A stretch of 64,000 bases of DNA from positions 1 to 64,000 of the forward strand of contig JBDVOA010000005.1 in the NCBI GenBank assembly GCA_039969355.1, read 5' to 3'. Origin of the DNA: JL08 sp039969355 (GTDB lineage: Bacteria; Pseudomonadota; Alphaproteobacteria; Rhodobacterales; Rhodobacteraceae). A program made the translations under genes and the position numbers. Positions 16,563 to 24,710 of the stretch are shown one piece after another (position 1 is the stretch's first letter; each line of letters opens with the position of its first letter). Below the pieces are notes generated by a model. That model saw nothing but the letters and a program-made list of their open reading frames with translations, ran no database searches and was not told the DNA's origin.

Positions 16563-17600
16563 TTATCTGGCTGGTCCAACCCAACGTACCCAGCGACCAT
16601 GAAAATCAACCCGCCCCAAAAGAAACGTCTGATTGCCGGGCCATAGTCGCAGGATGAGCGCGGCACCATCGGGGCTCCCGTCACTTTCCATGGCCAGCCA
16701 GGCCAATGGGTTGCCAAGCGTTGCGCGCGCGCCCTCGGCCTCGATCACTTCAGCCCCCCGTTTTGCAACTTCCGTTGGAAAATATTGCCATGCGATCGTA
16801 TGATATATCAGGTGAATATGCCCATATGGTATCTTTTGAAGCCGGCGTTCAAGCCATTCGATGGCATCGCCTTGATCGACCGTTGCAGCCTGCGCAGCGA
16901 TGGCCGCCCGTGTAAGAGTTTTCCTGTGTGGTTGATCTGGCCAAAGGTACGCCAGGAGACGTAGGGTATGATCCTTATTTCTGCTGTCCAACGGATTCAG
17001 GTCCACGCCGCGCCGATCTGCGACAGTTAATTCCTTGTGGGCCGGGATGGTGCCTGTCCACTCGGGATTTAGGATAACGCAGGCTTTTGTCGGACCAAGC
17101 GTGCCGGTGTCAGTTTTTAGTGCGAATTGGTCCCAATTGAGGTTCAGGCCCGCACTTGCCCCCAACTCGGATACTACAAAGGGCAGGTCAAACCTCCCCG
17201 CCAGCCAATGACCAGTGGCGATCAAAGGGGCGCAACGGCGTACTTCGTTGGTTTGTGGTGGGTTTTGTATCCAATCCAGCAGGAAAGACTCGTGTTCGTC
17301 TAAAGCAGCAAGAACCGTTGTGGATAGCAAATTTTTGTCGGTCGTGTTTGGCGGATAAGTCGCCGCAAGCTCAGCTGAACGTTCAGTAAGAACCAGTGCA
17401 TGCAGCCCACCGGCAATCCGCAGTGGTAACGACGCCCCATCTGGTCCAAGGTCGTTGTCGGGCCAGTTGGTGCAGGTTCTCCCCAGGTTGCTTTCCTCCG
17501 GCCAATCACGGGCAAGTAATCGCAACAGTTGCGCCATGAATGGAGAGCCCAGTGCCTCGCAAGATCGTGCCTGGCAAAGAAATGCATCGGCCAGCGTCAT
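16563..17600 (-). CDS. DUF2332 family protein
   Basis: The 345-residue protein carries the family hallmark ELGASAGLNLNWD near 145 and the LIYHTIAWQYF stretch near 268. The GASAGLNL loop resembles a nucleotide or SAM-binding loop, but the function is not established. Its start overlaps the pth stop by four bases (ATGA at 17597-17600), so it is translated with peptidyl-tRNA hydrolase and probably belongs to the same leftward operon. Other members of the family occur widely in actinobacteria and alphaproteobacteria. Confidence 0.85.
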   Translation of the reverse strand: MTLADAFLCQARSCEALGSPFMAQLLRLLARDWPEESNLGRTCTNWPDNDLGPDGASLPLRIAGGLHALVLTERSAELAATYPPNTTDKNLLSTTVLAALDEHESFLLDWIQNPPQTNEVRRCAPLIATGHWLAGRFDLPFVVSELGASAGLNLNWDQFALKTDTGTLGPTKACVILNPEWTGTIPAHKELTVADRRGVDLNPLDSRNKDHTLRLLAYLWPDQPHRKTLTRAAIAAQAATVDQGDAIEWLERRLQKIPYGHIHLIYHTIAWQYFPTEVAKRGAEVIEAEGARATLGNPLAWLAMESDGSPDGAALILRLWPGNQTFLLGRVDFHGRWVRWVGPAR

Positions 17601-18280
17601 CGAAAGCGATCAGCCAGTTTTTGCAGGGCGGTACGATTATCGGGTTCAGGTTCCGGACTCGGGAGGTCTTTTTCTGGTTTTGTGTCTGTGCTCGATGGCG
17701 CGCGCGAACGCGGTGGATTTACCCGCAGGGCAACTGCGTTCATGAACCTGCCATCGTCGCCCGATGCGAGATAGGGTGCCCCGTCCGATACCCCTGTCAA
17801 CACATCCTCAAGCCATGCCTGATCGGCCTTGGCAAAATCGTGCAAGACGTAAGAGGGAACGCGATCCTTATGTCCGGGATGGCCGACCCCCAGACGAACC
17901 CGCCCATAGGTTTCACCAATGTGTGCATGAACAGAACGAAGACCGTTGTGGCCGGCATGACCGCCTGCCATCTTGGCACGTACCTTGCCCGGCGCGAGGT
18001 CAATCTCGTCATGCAGGACTACCACCTCCTCCGGCGCAAGCTTATAGAATCTCATAGCTTCGCCAACGGACTGACCCGAATTGTTCATGAAGGTTTCTGG
18101 TTTGAGCAGAACCGCCCGGTCAGAGCCAAATCGGCCCTCGCTGACCATGCCCTGAAACTTAGATTTCCACGGGCCAAAATCATGATCTGATGCAATCCGG
18201 TCCACGGCCATATAGCCGATATTATGACGGTGCCCCGCATATTTTGGGCCGGGATTTCCCAAGCCAACTATCAGGCGCAT
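17597..18280 (-). CDS. pth: Peptidyl-tRNA hydrolase
   Basis: The 227-residue enzyme frees tRNA from stalled peptidyl-tRNA. The N terminus IVGLGNPGPKYAGHRHNIG contains catalytic His19, and LHDEIDLAPG holds the catalytic Asp near 90; GHNGLRS follows. Bacterial Pth is usually 185-200 residues; here about 35 extra residues rich in Pro, Ser and acidic residues extend the C terminus, as seen in other alphaproteobacteria. It follows rplY (106-base gap with a terminator) and overlaps DUF2332. Confidence 0.95.
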   Translation of the reverse strand: MRLIVGLGNPGPKYAGHRHNIGYMAVDRIASDHDFGPWKSKFQGMVSEGRFGSDRAVLLKPETFMNNSGQSVGEAMRFYKLAPEEVVVLHDEIDLAPGKVRAKMAGGHAGHNGLRSVHAHIGETYGRVRLGVGHPGHKDRVPSYVLHDFAKADQAWLEDVLTGVSDGAPYLASGDDGRFMNAVALRVNPPRSRAPSSTDTKPEKDLPSPEPEPDNRTALQKLADRFR

Positions 18281-18325
18281 CTTGTTCTCCTGGGTCGCGT
18301 TGCGCTGGGTTTATCAGCTAGGGCA

Positions 18326-18358
18326 CTAAAACGAAATACGGGGCCCGAAGGCCCCGTA
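18326..18358 (-). terminator. Terminator of rplY
   Basis: Nine-base arms TACGGGGCC (18337-18345) and GGCCCCGTA (18350-18358) with a CGAA tetraloop are followed on the minus strand by ATTTCGTTTT. It lies 28 bases past the rplY stop. Some read-through into pth is likely, since rplY-pth is a common operon. Confidence 0.85.
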
Positions 18359-18386
18359 CTCTAATACCAATAGTACAAGTACCGCT

Positions 18387-19043
18387 TCAGTCGTCGGACT
18401 GTTCGGTTGCTTCCACTTCATCTGCTGCGACTTCTTCGCCATCCTCCTCTTCGTCATTGTCAGACGAACGAAGCCCCGATGGGGCAGAAATGTTGGCAAT
18501 TACGAAATCACGATCAATTGTCGTTTTTGCGCCAGCAGGAAGCTGAATCGCCGAAATGGTGATTGTGTCGCCTACTTCCAGACCGGTCAAATCGGCAGTC
18601 AGATTTTCAGGGATGTCACCTGCAGTCACTTTCAACTCAACCTCGGGCCGCACGACTGATAGAACGCCGCCGCGTTTCAAGCCGGGGCAGTCTTCTTCAT
18701 TGATGAAATCAACATGGATGAACAGATTGATTTTTGTCGTGCGCTTGAGACGCAGAAGATCCAGATGCGTCGGCAGGTCTTTGACGACATCACGCTGTAC
18801 GTTCCGGCAAATAACACGAACATCGTCATGCCCGTCCATCTTCAGGTTGAACAAGGTCGACAGAAAGCGCCCTTGCTTGAGCCGCTTCAATAGCGCGTTG
18901 AAAGGGACGTTGATTGCGACCGGGTCTTCACCACCGCCATAAACGATACCAGGAACCATTCCGGCACGACGTGCCTGACGAGCGGCGCCCTTGCCTGTCC
19001 CCGTGCGTTCCTGAACTTCAAAGTCTGGGATTGCTCCAGCCAT
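18387..19043 (-). CDS. rplY: 50S ribosomal protein L25/general stress protein Ctc
   Basis: The 218-residue protein has the N-terminal 5S rRNA-binding L25 domain (about 1-95, with GKGAARQARRAGMVPGIVYGG) and the C-terminal TL5/Ctc domain (about 100-195). It ends in a very acidic tail rich in Asp and Glu. The start is the ATG at 19043, with GGAGAA about nine bases upstream; an in-frame start at 19127 adds 28 unrelated residues. It lies upstream of pth, the usual arrangement, and has its own terminator. Confidence 0.93.
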   Translation of the reverse strand: MAGAIPDFEVQERTGTGKGAARQARRAGMVPGIVYGGGEDPVAINVPFNALLKRLKQGRFLSTLFNLKMDGHDDVRVICRNVQRDVVKDLPTHLDLLRLKRTTKINLFIHVDFINEEDCPGLKRGGVLSVVRPEVELKVTAGDIPENLTADLTGLEVGDTITISAIQLPAGAKTTIDRDFVIANISAPSGLRSSDNDEEEDGEEVAADEVEATEQSDD

Positions 19044-19175
19044 GTAATTCTCCATTATGTAAGGGCGGGACTCCTCCAAGGCTGTAGCCCCGCGTGAACA
19101 CGCGCGTATAGACCGCTTTTGAGTCATTGAAAAGAGGGGCGAGTGGTCTTTTTGGTTGGTATCGAGCAGGCGTGC

Positions 19176-19814
19176 TTAACTGACGTCAAGAACGCTTCTA
19201 AGATGCCCGCCGGCCTGTAAAACACTGTCGTAAAGCGCGAATTCTCGAGCACGATGGGCACGTAATTTAGCTTCGATTTTCGGGCTTAATGGCGCGCTTG
19301 TGATCGGAGAAACATTTTTGTGTTTCAAAACGACCTCTTTTTCGAACCGGTCGTTGAGAAAACTGAGAAATTGCGGTTGGCTTTCATAAGCAAACAGGTG
19401 GTGCACCAGAACGCGCCCGTCTTTGGTCAGATTACCCGATGTCAACATTTTGTATTGGTTACCAATTCCAGCAAAATCCGGCGGATTGTCTGAAATGACA
19501 GCCAAAACGAATTCGTCAAAGCTGCATCCATGTGTTCCCCGCGTGGTATCCATTTGGCGAGGGCCGTTTCTGTATTTGTACCAGCTTCGTATCTGTTCGA
19601 CAGGGTCGCGGATGACCGCCACACGTTCCGGCACCAAATCAAAGGTGTTCAATAGAAATGGTGCTATCCTGGTGTGGAAACGTTGAGCGTTAATATGTTT
19701 CCGCCGTTTAGAGAAAATGATATCAGCACGAGGTTTCAGCGCCATTTCAACAGCCGTCGACCCAGTCTTGGGAACGGCAAGATATGCCAGTTTCAGGTCG
19801 GAAAAGATCAACAT
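19176..19814 (-). CDS. Sulfotransferase-like protein
   Basis: The 212-residue protein shows a 5'-phosphosulfate loop (VPKTGSTAVE near 15) and a 3'-phosphate-binding segment (AVIRDPVEQIRSWY near 66), the two PAPS-binding motifs of sulfotransferases. It would transfer a sulfo group from PAPS to a carbohydrate or other acceptor, although small members like this in roseobacters are uncharacterised and some are misnamed gamma-glutamyl kinase. The ATG at 19814 was used; a TTG directly before it is less likely. It follows lldD by 23 bases on the same strand. Confidence 0.7.
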   Translation of the reverse strand: MLIFSDLKLAYLAVPKTGSTAVEMALKPRADIIFSKRRKHINAQRFHTRIAPFLLNTFDLVPERVAVIRDPVEQIRSWYKYRNGPRQMDTTRGTHGCSFDEFVLAVISDNPPDFAGIGNQYKMLTSGNLTKDGRVLVHHLFAYESQPQFLSFLNDRFEKEVVLKHKNVSPITSAPLSPKIEAKLRAHRAREFALYDSVLQAGGHLRSVLDVS

Positions 19815-19837
19815 CAAGTAGTTCTCGCGCGCGGAAT

Positions 19838-21004
19838 TCAGTCTTGCCAGTGTCCTTCGAAGTCTTCGGGGATGAGTAGGTCTTTACGACTTAGGTTTTT
19901 GACGTCGCGCTGTCCAACCAGCGCCATTGTCGTATCAAGTTCCTTGTGAATAACCTCAAGCGCTTTTTGAACGCCTTCCTGACCCATCGCACCCAGTCCG
20001 TAGACAAATGCGCGCCCGATATAGGTGCCAGTCGCCCCCATGGCGAGCGCCTTTAACACGTCCTGACCCGAGCGGATGCCGCTATCAAGATGTACCTCAA
20101 TTTGGTCGCCTACTGCATCCATGATCGACGGCAGCATTCGGATGGAACTAAGCGCGCCGTCCAACTGTCGACCGCCGTGATTGGAAACAACGATGGCGTC
20201 GGCGCCGACCTTTGCAGCCATTTTTGCATCTTCAACATCAAGAATACCTTTTAGAATGACTTTCCCATCCCACATCGCGATTAGCTGTTCTATGCGCTTC
20301 CAATTGAGAGCAGGGTCAAACGCCTCGGCGATCCAGCTTGAAAGAGACGAGGGGTCGCTGACGCCGCTGGCATGCCCGACAATGTTGCCAAAGAACCTTC
20401 GCTTTGTACCCAGCATACCTAGACCCCAGCGGACTTTGGTCGCCATGTTGACGATAGAAGAGGGTGTCAGCTTGGGGGGCGCCGACAGTCCGTTTTTGAT
20501 GTCCTTGTGCCGCTGCCCCATGATTTGCAGATCCACGGTGATGACCAGCGTAGAACAACCCGCGTCATTGGCTCGCTCGATCAGACGCCCCATAAAGTCA
20601 TCGTCTTTCAGCGTGTAAACCTGAAACCAGAATGGCTTCGATGTATTTTCGGCGACATCTTCGATCGAACAAATCGACATCGTTGAAAGGGTGAATGGAA
20701 CGCCAAATGTCTCGGCCGCGCGCGCTGCCTTGATCTCACCATCGGCACTTTGCATACCAGTCAATCCAACCGGGGCGAGTGCGACGGGCATCGCGACGTT
20801 TTGCCCTACCATTTGGCCTGCGGTGCTTCGACCGGTCATATCGACGGCAATACGCTGACGCAGTCTGATCTGATCAAAATCCGATGAGTTTTCGCGAAAT
20901 GTCTGCTCAGTCCAACTGCCCGATTCGGCGTAGTCGTAAAACATCCTTGGCACGCGGCGCTCATAAACGCTTTTGAGATCGTCGATGTTGGTGATGGCAG
21001 GCAT
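19838..21004 (-). CDS. lldD: FMN-dependent L-lactate dehydrogenase / alpha-hydroxy-acid oxidase
   Basis: The 388-residue TIM-barrel flavoenzyme oxidises L-lactate to pyruvate at the membrane, passing electrons to quinones. It has Tyr24 in MFYDYAESG, the FMN-binding QVYTLKD segment, the TVDLQIMGQRHKD stretch and the catalytic His in SNHGGRQLDG. The start at 21004 (MPAITNIDDL) gives the normal family length; a start at 21025 adds seven residues. An inverted repeat at 21026-21048 lies immediately upstream. Close relatives act on mandelate or glycolate, so lactate is the most likely, not certain, substrate. Confidence 0.85.
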   Translation of the reverse strand: MPAITNIDDLKSVYERRVPRMFYDYAESGSWTEQTFRENSSDFDQIRLRQRIAVDMTGRSTAGQMVGQNVAMPVALAPVGLTGMQSADGEIKAARAAETFGVPFTLSTMSICSIEDVAENTSKPFWFQVYTLKDDDFMGRLIERANDAGCSTLVITVDLQIMGQRHKDIKNGLSAPPKLTPSSIVNMATKVRWGLGMLGTKRRFFGNIVGHASGVSDPSSLSSWIAEAFDPALNWKRIEQLIAMWDGKVILKGILDVEDAKMAAKVGADAIVVSNHGGRQLDGALSSIRMLPSIMDAVGDQIEVHLDSGIRSGQDVLKALAMGATGTYIGRAFVYGLGAMGQEGVQKALEVIHKELDTTMALVGQRDVKNLSRKDLLIPEDFEGHWQD

Positions 21005-21025
21005 GTTTGTGAACCACTCGATCAT

Positions 21026-21048
21026 ATTGGTAAGAGGTCATTACCAAT
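21026..21048. promoter_or_regulatory. Inverted repeat upstream of lldD
   Basis: Perfect eight-base arms ATTGGTAA (21026-21033) and TTACCAAT (21041-21048) flank seven bases. The ATTGGT/ACCAAT halves resemble FadR-type GntR operators such as those of LldR and PdhR, though the spacing is longer than their standard site. It lies 22 bases before the chosen lldD start. No GntR gene is in the window. Confidence 0.5.
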
Positions 21049-21194
21049 TCGCCAAGTCTTAGGCAACGCGACTAAAAGAACGGGCGGTCTATTGAGAAGC
21101 CTTTTGCGGATCGTTCATTTGAGTCAATAAGGACAGATGCCCAAGTGCCCTAAGCAATCGCTATTAAATAGTTCAAGATTAAGAGGTGCAGACT

Positions 21195-21986
21195 TTAGAC
21201 AGAGTGAGCTCCGTCTGAAAGGGACTTAACGAACGCTAATACGTCTGCCGGGGATTCCCCGGCGCCGATTTTTGAGACAATCGCCGACCCGACGACTGCA
21301 CCGTCAGCGACCGTCGCGATCGCGCGCGCCTTTTCGGGCGTGTTGATCCCAAAACCCACGACAACCGGCAGCTCTGTAGAGTTCTTTATTCGCGCTACCT
21401 CAGGTCCGACGTCGCCTGCCGATGCTTCGGCCGCACCCGTGATGCCGGTAATCGACACATAGTACACAAAGCCTGAAGTGTTCTGAAGCACACGGGGCAG
21501 TCGGTCGTCATCGGTAGTTGGCGTGGCCAAGCGGATGAAATTCAGCCCCGCCTCCTGCGCTGGGATGCACAATTCTGGATCTTCCTCGGGCGGCAAGTCC
21601 ACGATAATCAGACCGTCGATGCCCGCAGCCTTTGCGTCATTCAGGAAATTTTCCACGCCCCGGCTATAGATCGGGTTGTAATATCCCATCAACACAATCG
21701 GCGTGGTGTCGTCCTGCTCTCGGAACGCGGCAGCCAGATCAAGTGTCTTTTGCAAGGTCATACCGGCTTCGAGCGCGCGCTGCCCGGCCAATTGTATAGT
21801 GGGGCCGTCAGCCATCGGATCAGTGAAGGGAAGACCCAATTCGATGATGTCCACGCCGGCGGCTGGCAGACCGCGAACGATCTCCAATGAAGCTTCATAG
21901 TTGGGATCACCTGCCATGACATAAGAGACAAATGCCTTCTTACCGGCGGCAGAAAGTTCAGCGAATTTGGCGTCAATGCGGGTCAT
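21195..21986 (-). CDS. trpA: Tryptophan synthase alpha chain
   Basis: The 263-residue TIM-barrel cleaves indole-3-glycerol phosphate to indole for TrpB. The catalytic Glu lies in ELGLPFTDPMADGP near 50 and the Asp in GLIIVDLPPEE near 130; the phosphate loop VGFGINTPEKA is near 212. It is transcribed leftward, divergent from ychF, and is separated from trpB by 8 kb, so the two subunits must be balanced by separate promoters. Confidence 0.97.
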   Translation of the reverse strand: MTRIDAKFAELSAAGKKAFVSYVMAGDPNYEASLEIVRGLPAAGVDIIELGLPFTDPMADGPTIQLAGQRALEAGMTLQKTLDLAAAFREQDDTTPIVLMGYYNPIYSRGVENFLNDAKAAGIDGLIIVDLPPEEDPELCIPAQEAGLNFIRLATPTTDDDRLPRVLQNTSGFVYYVSITGITGAAEASAGDVGPEVARIKNSTELPVVVGFGINTPEKARAIATVADGAVVGSAIVSKIGAGESPADVLAFVKSLSDGAHSV

Positions 21987-22123
21987 ATCAGGGCCTTTTT
22001 GAACATTCAGACCCGAATGCCCAATGTCGGCGCGAAAATCAATGGGTCATCGACGGGTGCCTGCGCTTGCGTCGCTGCAAGACCCACACTAGAAGCGGCC
22101 CAATTGTATCTACGGAGGCCACC

Positions 22124-23221
22124 ATGGGCTTTAGAATGGGAATTGTGGGGCTGCCAAACGTCGGCAAATCCACTTTGTTTAATGCATTGACCCGCACAGC
22201 AGCAGCGCAGGCGGCCAACTTCCCGTTTTGCACGATTGAGCCGAATGTGGGCGAAGTGGCTGTGCCCGATGCGCGGTTGGATAAGTTGGCAGCGATTGCA
22301 AGTTCCAAGCAGATTATTCCGACGCGGATGACCTTTGTGGACATTGCGGGACTGGTTAAAGGCGCCTCTAAAGGGGAAGGGTTGGGAAATCAGTTTTTGG
22401 CGAACATCCGCGAAGTTGACGCAATCGCCCACGTATTACGTTGTTTTGAAGACGGTGACGTGACCCATGTAGAGGGCCGCGTGGATCCGGTTTCGGACGC
22501 AGAAACCATCGAAACCGAACTGATGTTGGCCGACATTGAAAGCATCGAAAAACGACTGCAAGGGCTGGTGCGCAAGGTGCGTGGCGGAGACAAAGAGGCA
22601 TTGTTGCAAGAACGATTGTTAAAATCTGCGTTAGATGTGTTGGAAGACGGTCGGCCCGCCCGCGTTGTCGAGGTGGATGCCGAGGACGTCAAAGCATGGA
22701 AGATGTTACAGTTGCTGACGTCCAAACCGGTTCTCTATGTCTGCAATGTCGGCGAGGCAGAGGCGGCATCAGGAAATGCTCATGCTACAGCAGTTGCAGA
22801 GATGGCAGCTGAGCAGGGCAATGCGCATGTCATCATTTCGGCCCAGATCGAGGAAGAGATTAGCCAACTCGAGCCTGAAGAGGCTGAGATGTTTCTAACT
22901 GAAATGGGTTTGGAGGAAGCAGGGCTCGATCGATTAATTCGTGCCGGATACGATCTGCTTCATCTGGAAACGTATTTTACAGTCGGTCCAAAAGAAGCGC
23001 GCGCCTGGACAATTCGCCAAGGCACCTCGGCACCAAAGGCTGCTGGTGTCATTCACGGCGATTTCGAAAAAGGGTTCATTCGGGCAGAAACCATTGCATA
23101 CGACGATTTTGTCGATCTGGGCGGTGAACAACCGGCAAAAGAGGCAGGCAAGATGCGGGCTGAGGGCAAGAGTTACATCGTCAAGGACGGGGACGTATTG
23201 CATTTCTTGTTCAACACCTGA
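22124..23221 (+). CDS. ychF: Redox-regulated ribosome-binding ATPase YchF
   Basis: The 365-residue Obg-related P-loop protein hydrolyses ATP rather than GTP and binds ribosomes. Features are GLPNVGKST (Walker A), the switch DIAGLVKGASKGEGLGNQFL, and a C-terminal TGS domain beginning near 280 (LETYFTVGPKEARAWT). The residues SAQIEEE replace the NKxD specificity of GTPases, as in YchF. The start ATG at 22124 has GGAGG at 22114-22118; a start at 21932 in the same frame would overlap trpA and is not credible. Confidence 0.96.
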   Translation: MGFRMGIVGLPNVGKSTLFNALTRTAAAQAANFPFCTIEPNVGEVAVPDARLDKLAAIASSKQIIPTRMTFVDIAGLVKGASKGEGLGNQFLANIREVDAIAHVLRCFEDGDVTHVEGRVDPVSDAETIETELMLADIESIEKRLQGLVRKVRGGDKEALLQERLLKSALDVLEDGRPARVVEVDAEDVKAWKMLQLLTSKPVLYVCNVGEAEAASGNAHATAVAEMAAEQGNAHVIISAQIEEEISQLEPEEAEMFLTEMGLEEAGLDRLIRAGYDLLHLETYFTVGPKEARAWTIRQGTSAPKAAGVIHGDFEKGFIRAETIAYDDFVDLGGEQPAKEAGKMRAEGKSYIVKDGDVLHFLFNT

Positions 23222-23372
23222 GTTTTTTTGAGTTCGCTCCTGCTGTGTAGGTGTTGCGAAAAACGTGACAGTTGTTCATTCTGTTGCGATAGTGCGTCCA
23301 ATTGCAGTGACATGGTCAAAGCCATTGCCAGCCCTCACAGCAGAAAAACTGGAAAGAGCCGGGTGAGTAAAC

Positions 23373-24236
23373 ATGAGATATGAACGACCTGAAACGCTAA
23401 AGGATGCTTCTGATCTGCTCAGCAATGAAGAAGGGCTGTCCCGTATCTTGGCGGGCGGCACCGATGTTTTGGTTCAGCTGAAGTCAGAGATGGTAGAACC
23501 CGACCTGATTGTTGATCTAAAGCATATTGGCGGAATGCGCAGCATCAGTTCCGAAGCCGGTGGGTACAGGATCGGTGCTGCGGTTTCCGGCGCGCAATTG
23601 GGCGAGGATGATGGCGTTCGTGCCATGTGGCCGGGCGTTGTCGAAGGGCTTGAACTTATTGGATCGACACAGGTTCAGGGCCGGGCAACCATGGTCGGTA
23701 ACCTGTGCAATGGCTCCCCCGCGGCGGACAGCGTGCCCGGGCTTGTTGCCGCTGATGCAACTGTGCGAATTCACGGCGTAAACGGTGTACGCGAATGTTC
23801 AATTCTTGATATTCCAGTAGGGCCTGGCCGTACATCTTTGGCCAAGGGCGACATTATCACATCGGTATTTCTTCCGGCGCGCGCGCCCAATGCATCGGAT
23901 GCATATCTGCGTTTTATCCCCCGGACCGAGATGGACATTGCGGTGGCTGCAGCCGGCGTCAGTTTGGAACTGGATGGTGACGGAGTGTGCACGAATGCGC
24001 GTGTCGCGCTCGGCGCGGTCGCTCCAACAGTGCTGCTAGTCGAGGAAGCCGGTGCTGCGTTGGTTGGAACTCGGTTGGGCACAGATTCGCTCGATGCCTT
24101 GGTAAAGGCAACTGAGGCCGCCTGCACTCCAATTACCGATAAACGCGGAACGGTTGAGTTTCGCACTAGAACTGCAGGGGTTCTTGCCAAGAGAGCTGCC
24201 AAGATTGCCTATGCGCGGGCCGGAGGTAAATCATGA
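23373..24236 (+). CDS. Molybdenum hydroxylase, FAD-binding subunit (CoxM/XdhB type)
   Basis: The 287-residue protein has the N-terminal FAD-binding fold with RILAGGTDVLVQLK near 24 and the second flavin motif TMVGNLCNGSPAADSVP near 108, then the CO-dehydrogenase flavoprotein C-terminal domain. It passes electrons from the iron-sulfur subunit to the acceptor. The next gene starts four bases before its stop (ATGA), so this is the first gene of an M-S-L operon. The substrate of the complex is not clear from this subunit. Confidence 0.9.
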   Translation: MRYERPETLKDASDLLSNEEGLSRILAGGTDVLVQLKSEMVEPDLIVDLKHIGGMRSISSEAGGYRIGAAVSGAQLGEDDGVRAMWPGVVEGLELIGSTQVQGRATMVGNLCNGSPAADSVPGLVAADATVRIHGVNGVRECSILDIPVGPGRTSLAKGDIITSVFLPARAPNASDAYLRFIPRTEMDIAVAAAGVSLELDGDGVCTNARVALGAVAPTVLLVEEAGAALVGTRLGTDSLDALVKATEAACTPITDKRGTVEFRTRTAGVLAKRAAKIAYARAGGKS

Positions 24237-24709
24237 AGAACCTACATATTTCAACAACAGTAAACGGCGACGAAAAAGAGTTCATCTGCGGTTCGGACGA
24301 AACACTACTGGACGTGTTGCGGGATCGCTTGGATCTTACCGGTGCCAAAGAAGGTTGTGGCACAGGGGATTGCGGTGCGTGTAGCGTAACGCTGAATGGG
24401 CGATTGGTTTGTTCCTGCCTTGTGTTAGGGGCAGAGGCGGACGGCGCTGAAATCGAAACGATCGAAGGCATGGCGGTCGGTGACAACCTGCATGTGTTGC
24501 AGCGCGTTTTCATTGAAAAGGCCGCGCTTCAATGTGGCGTGTGTACCCCGGGTATTCTGGTCGCCACGCGAGCATTGCTAGAGAGAAACCCGGATCCGTC
24601 AGATACCGAAATCAGATACTGGCTGGCGGGCAACCTCTGTCGGTGCACTGGTTACGACAAGATCGTCAAAGCGGTGCAGATTGCCGCTGCAGAAATGAGG
24701 AGCGCGTAA
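24233..24709 (+). CDS. Molybdenum hydroxylase, 2Fe-2S subunit (CoxS/XdhC-like)
   Basis: The 158-residue protein binds two [2Fe-2S] clusters. The plant-ferredoxin type uses Cys42, Cys47, Cys50 and Cys62, and the helical cluster uses Cys101, Cys104, Cys136 and Cys138 (CGVCTPG and CRCTGY). It relays electrons from molybdopterin to FAD. Length and all eight ligands are normal. It overlaps the flavin subunit gene by four bases and is followed directly by the large subunit. Confidence 0.95.
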   Translation: MKNLHISTTVNGDEKEFICGSDETLLDVLRDRLDLTGAKEGCGTGDCGACSVTLNGRLVCSCLVLGAEADGAEIETIEGMAVGDNLHVLQRVFIEKAALQCGVCTPGILVATRALLERNPDPSDTEIRYWLAGNLCRCTGYDKIVKAVQIAAAEMRSA

Positions 24710-24710
24710 A

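Noticed and set aside
19176..19814. Gamma-glutamyl kinase label for the gene before rplY
   Set aside because: No amino-acid-kinase motifs are present, while both PAPS-binding motifs of sulfotransferases are.
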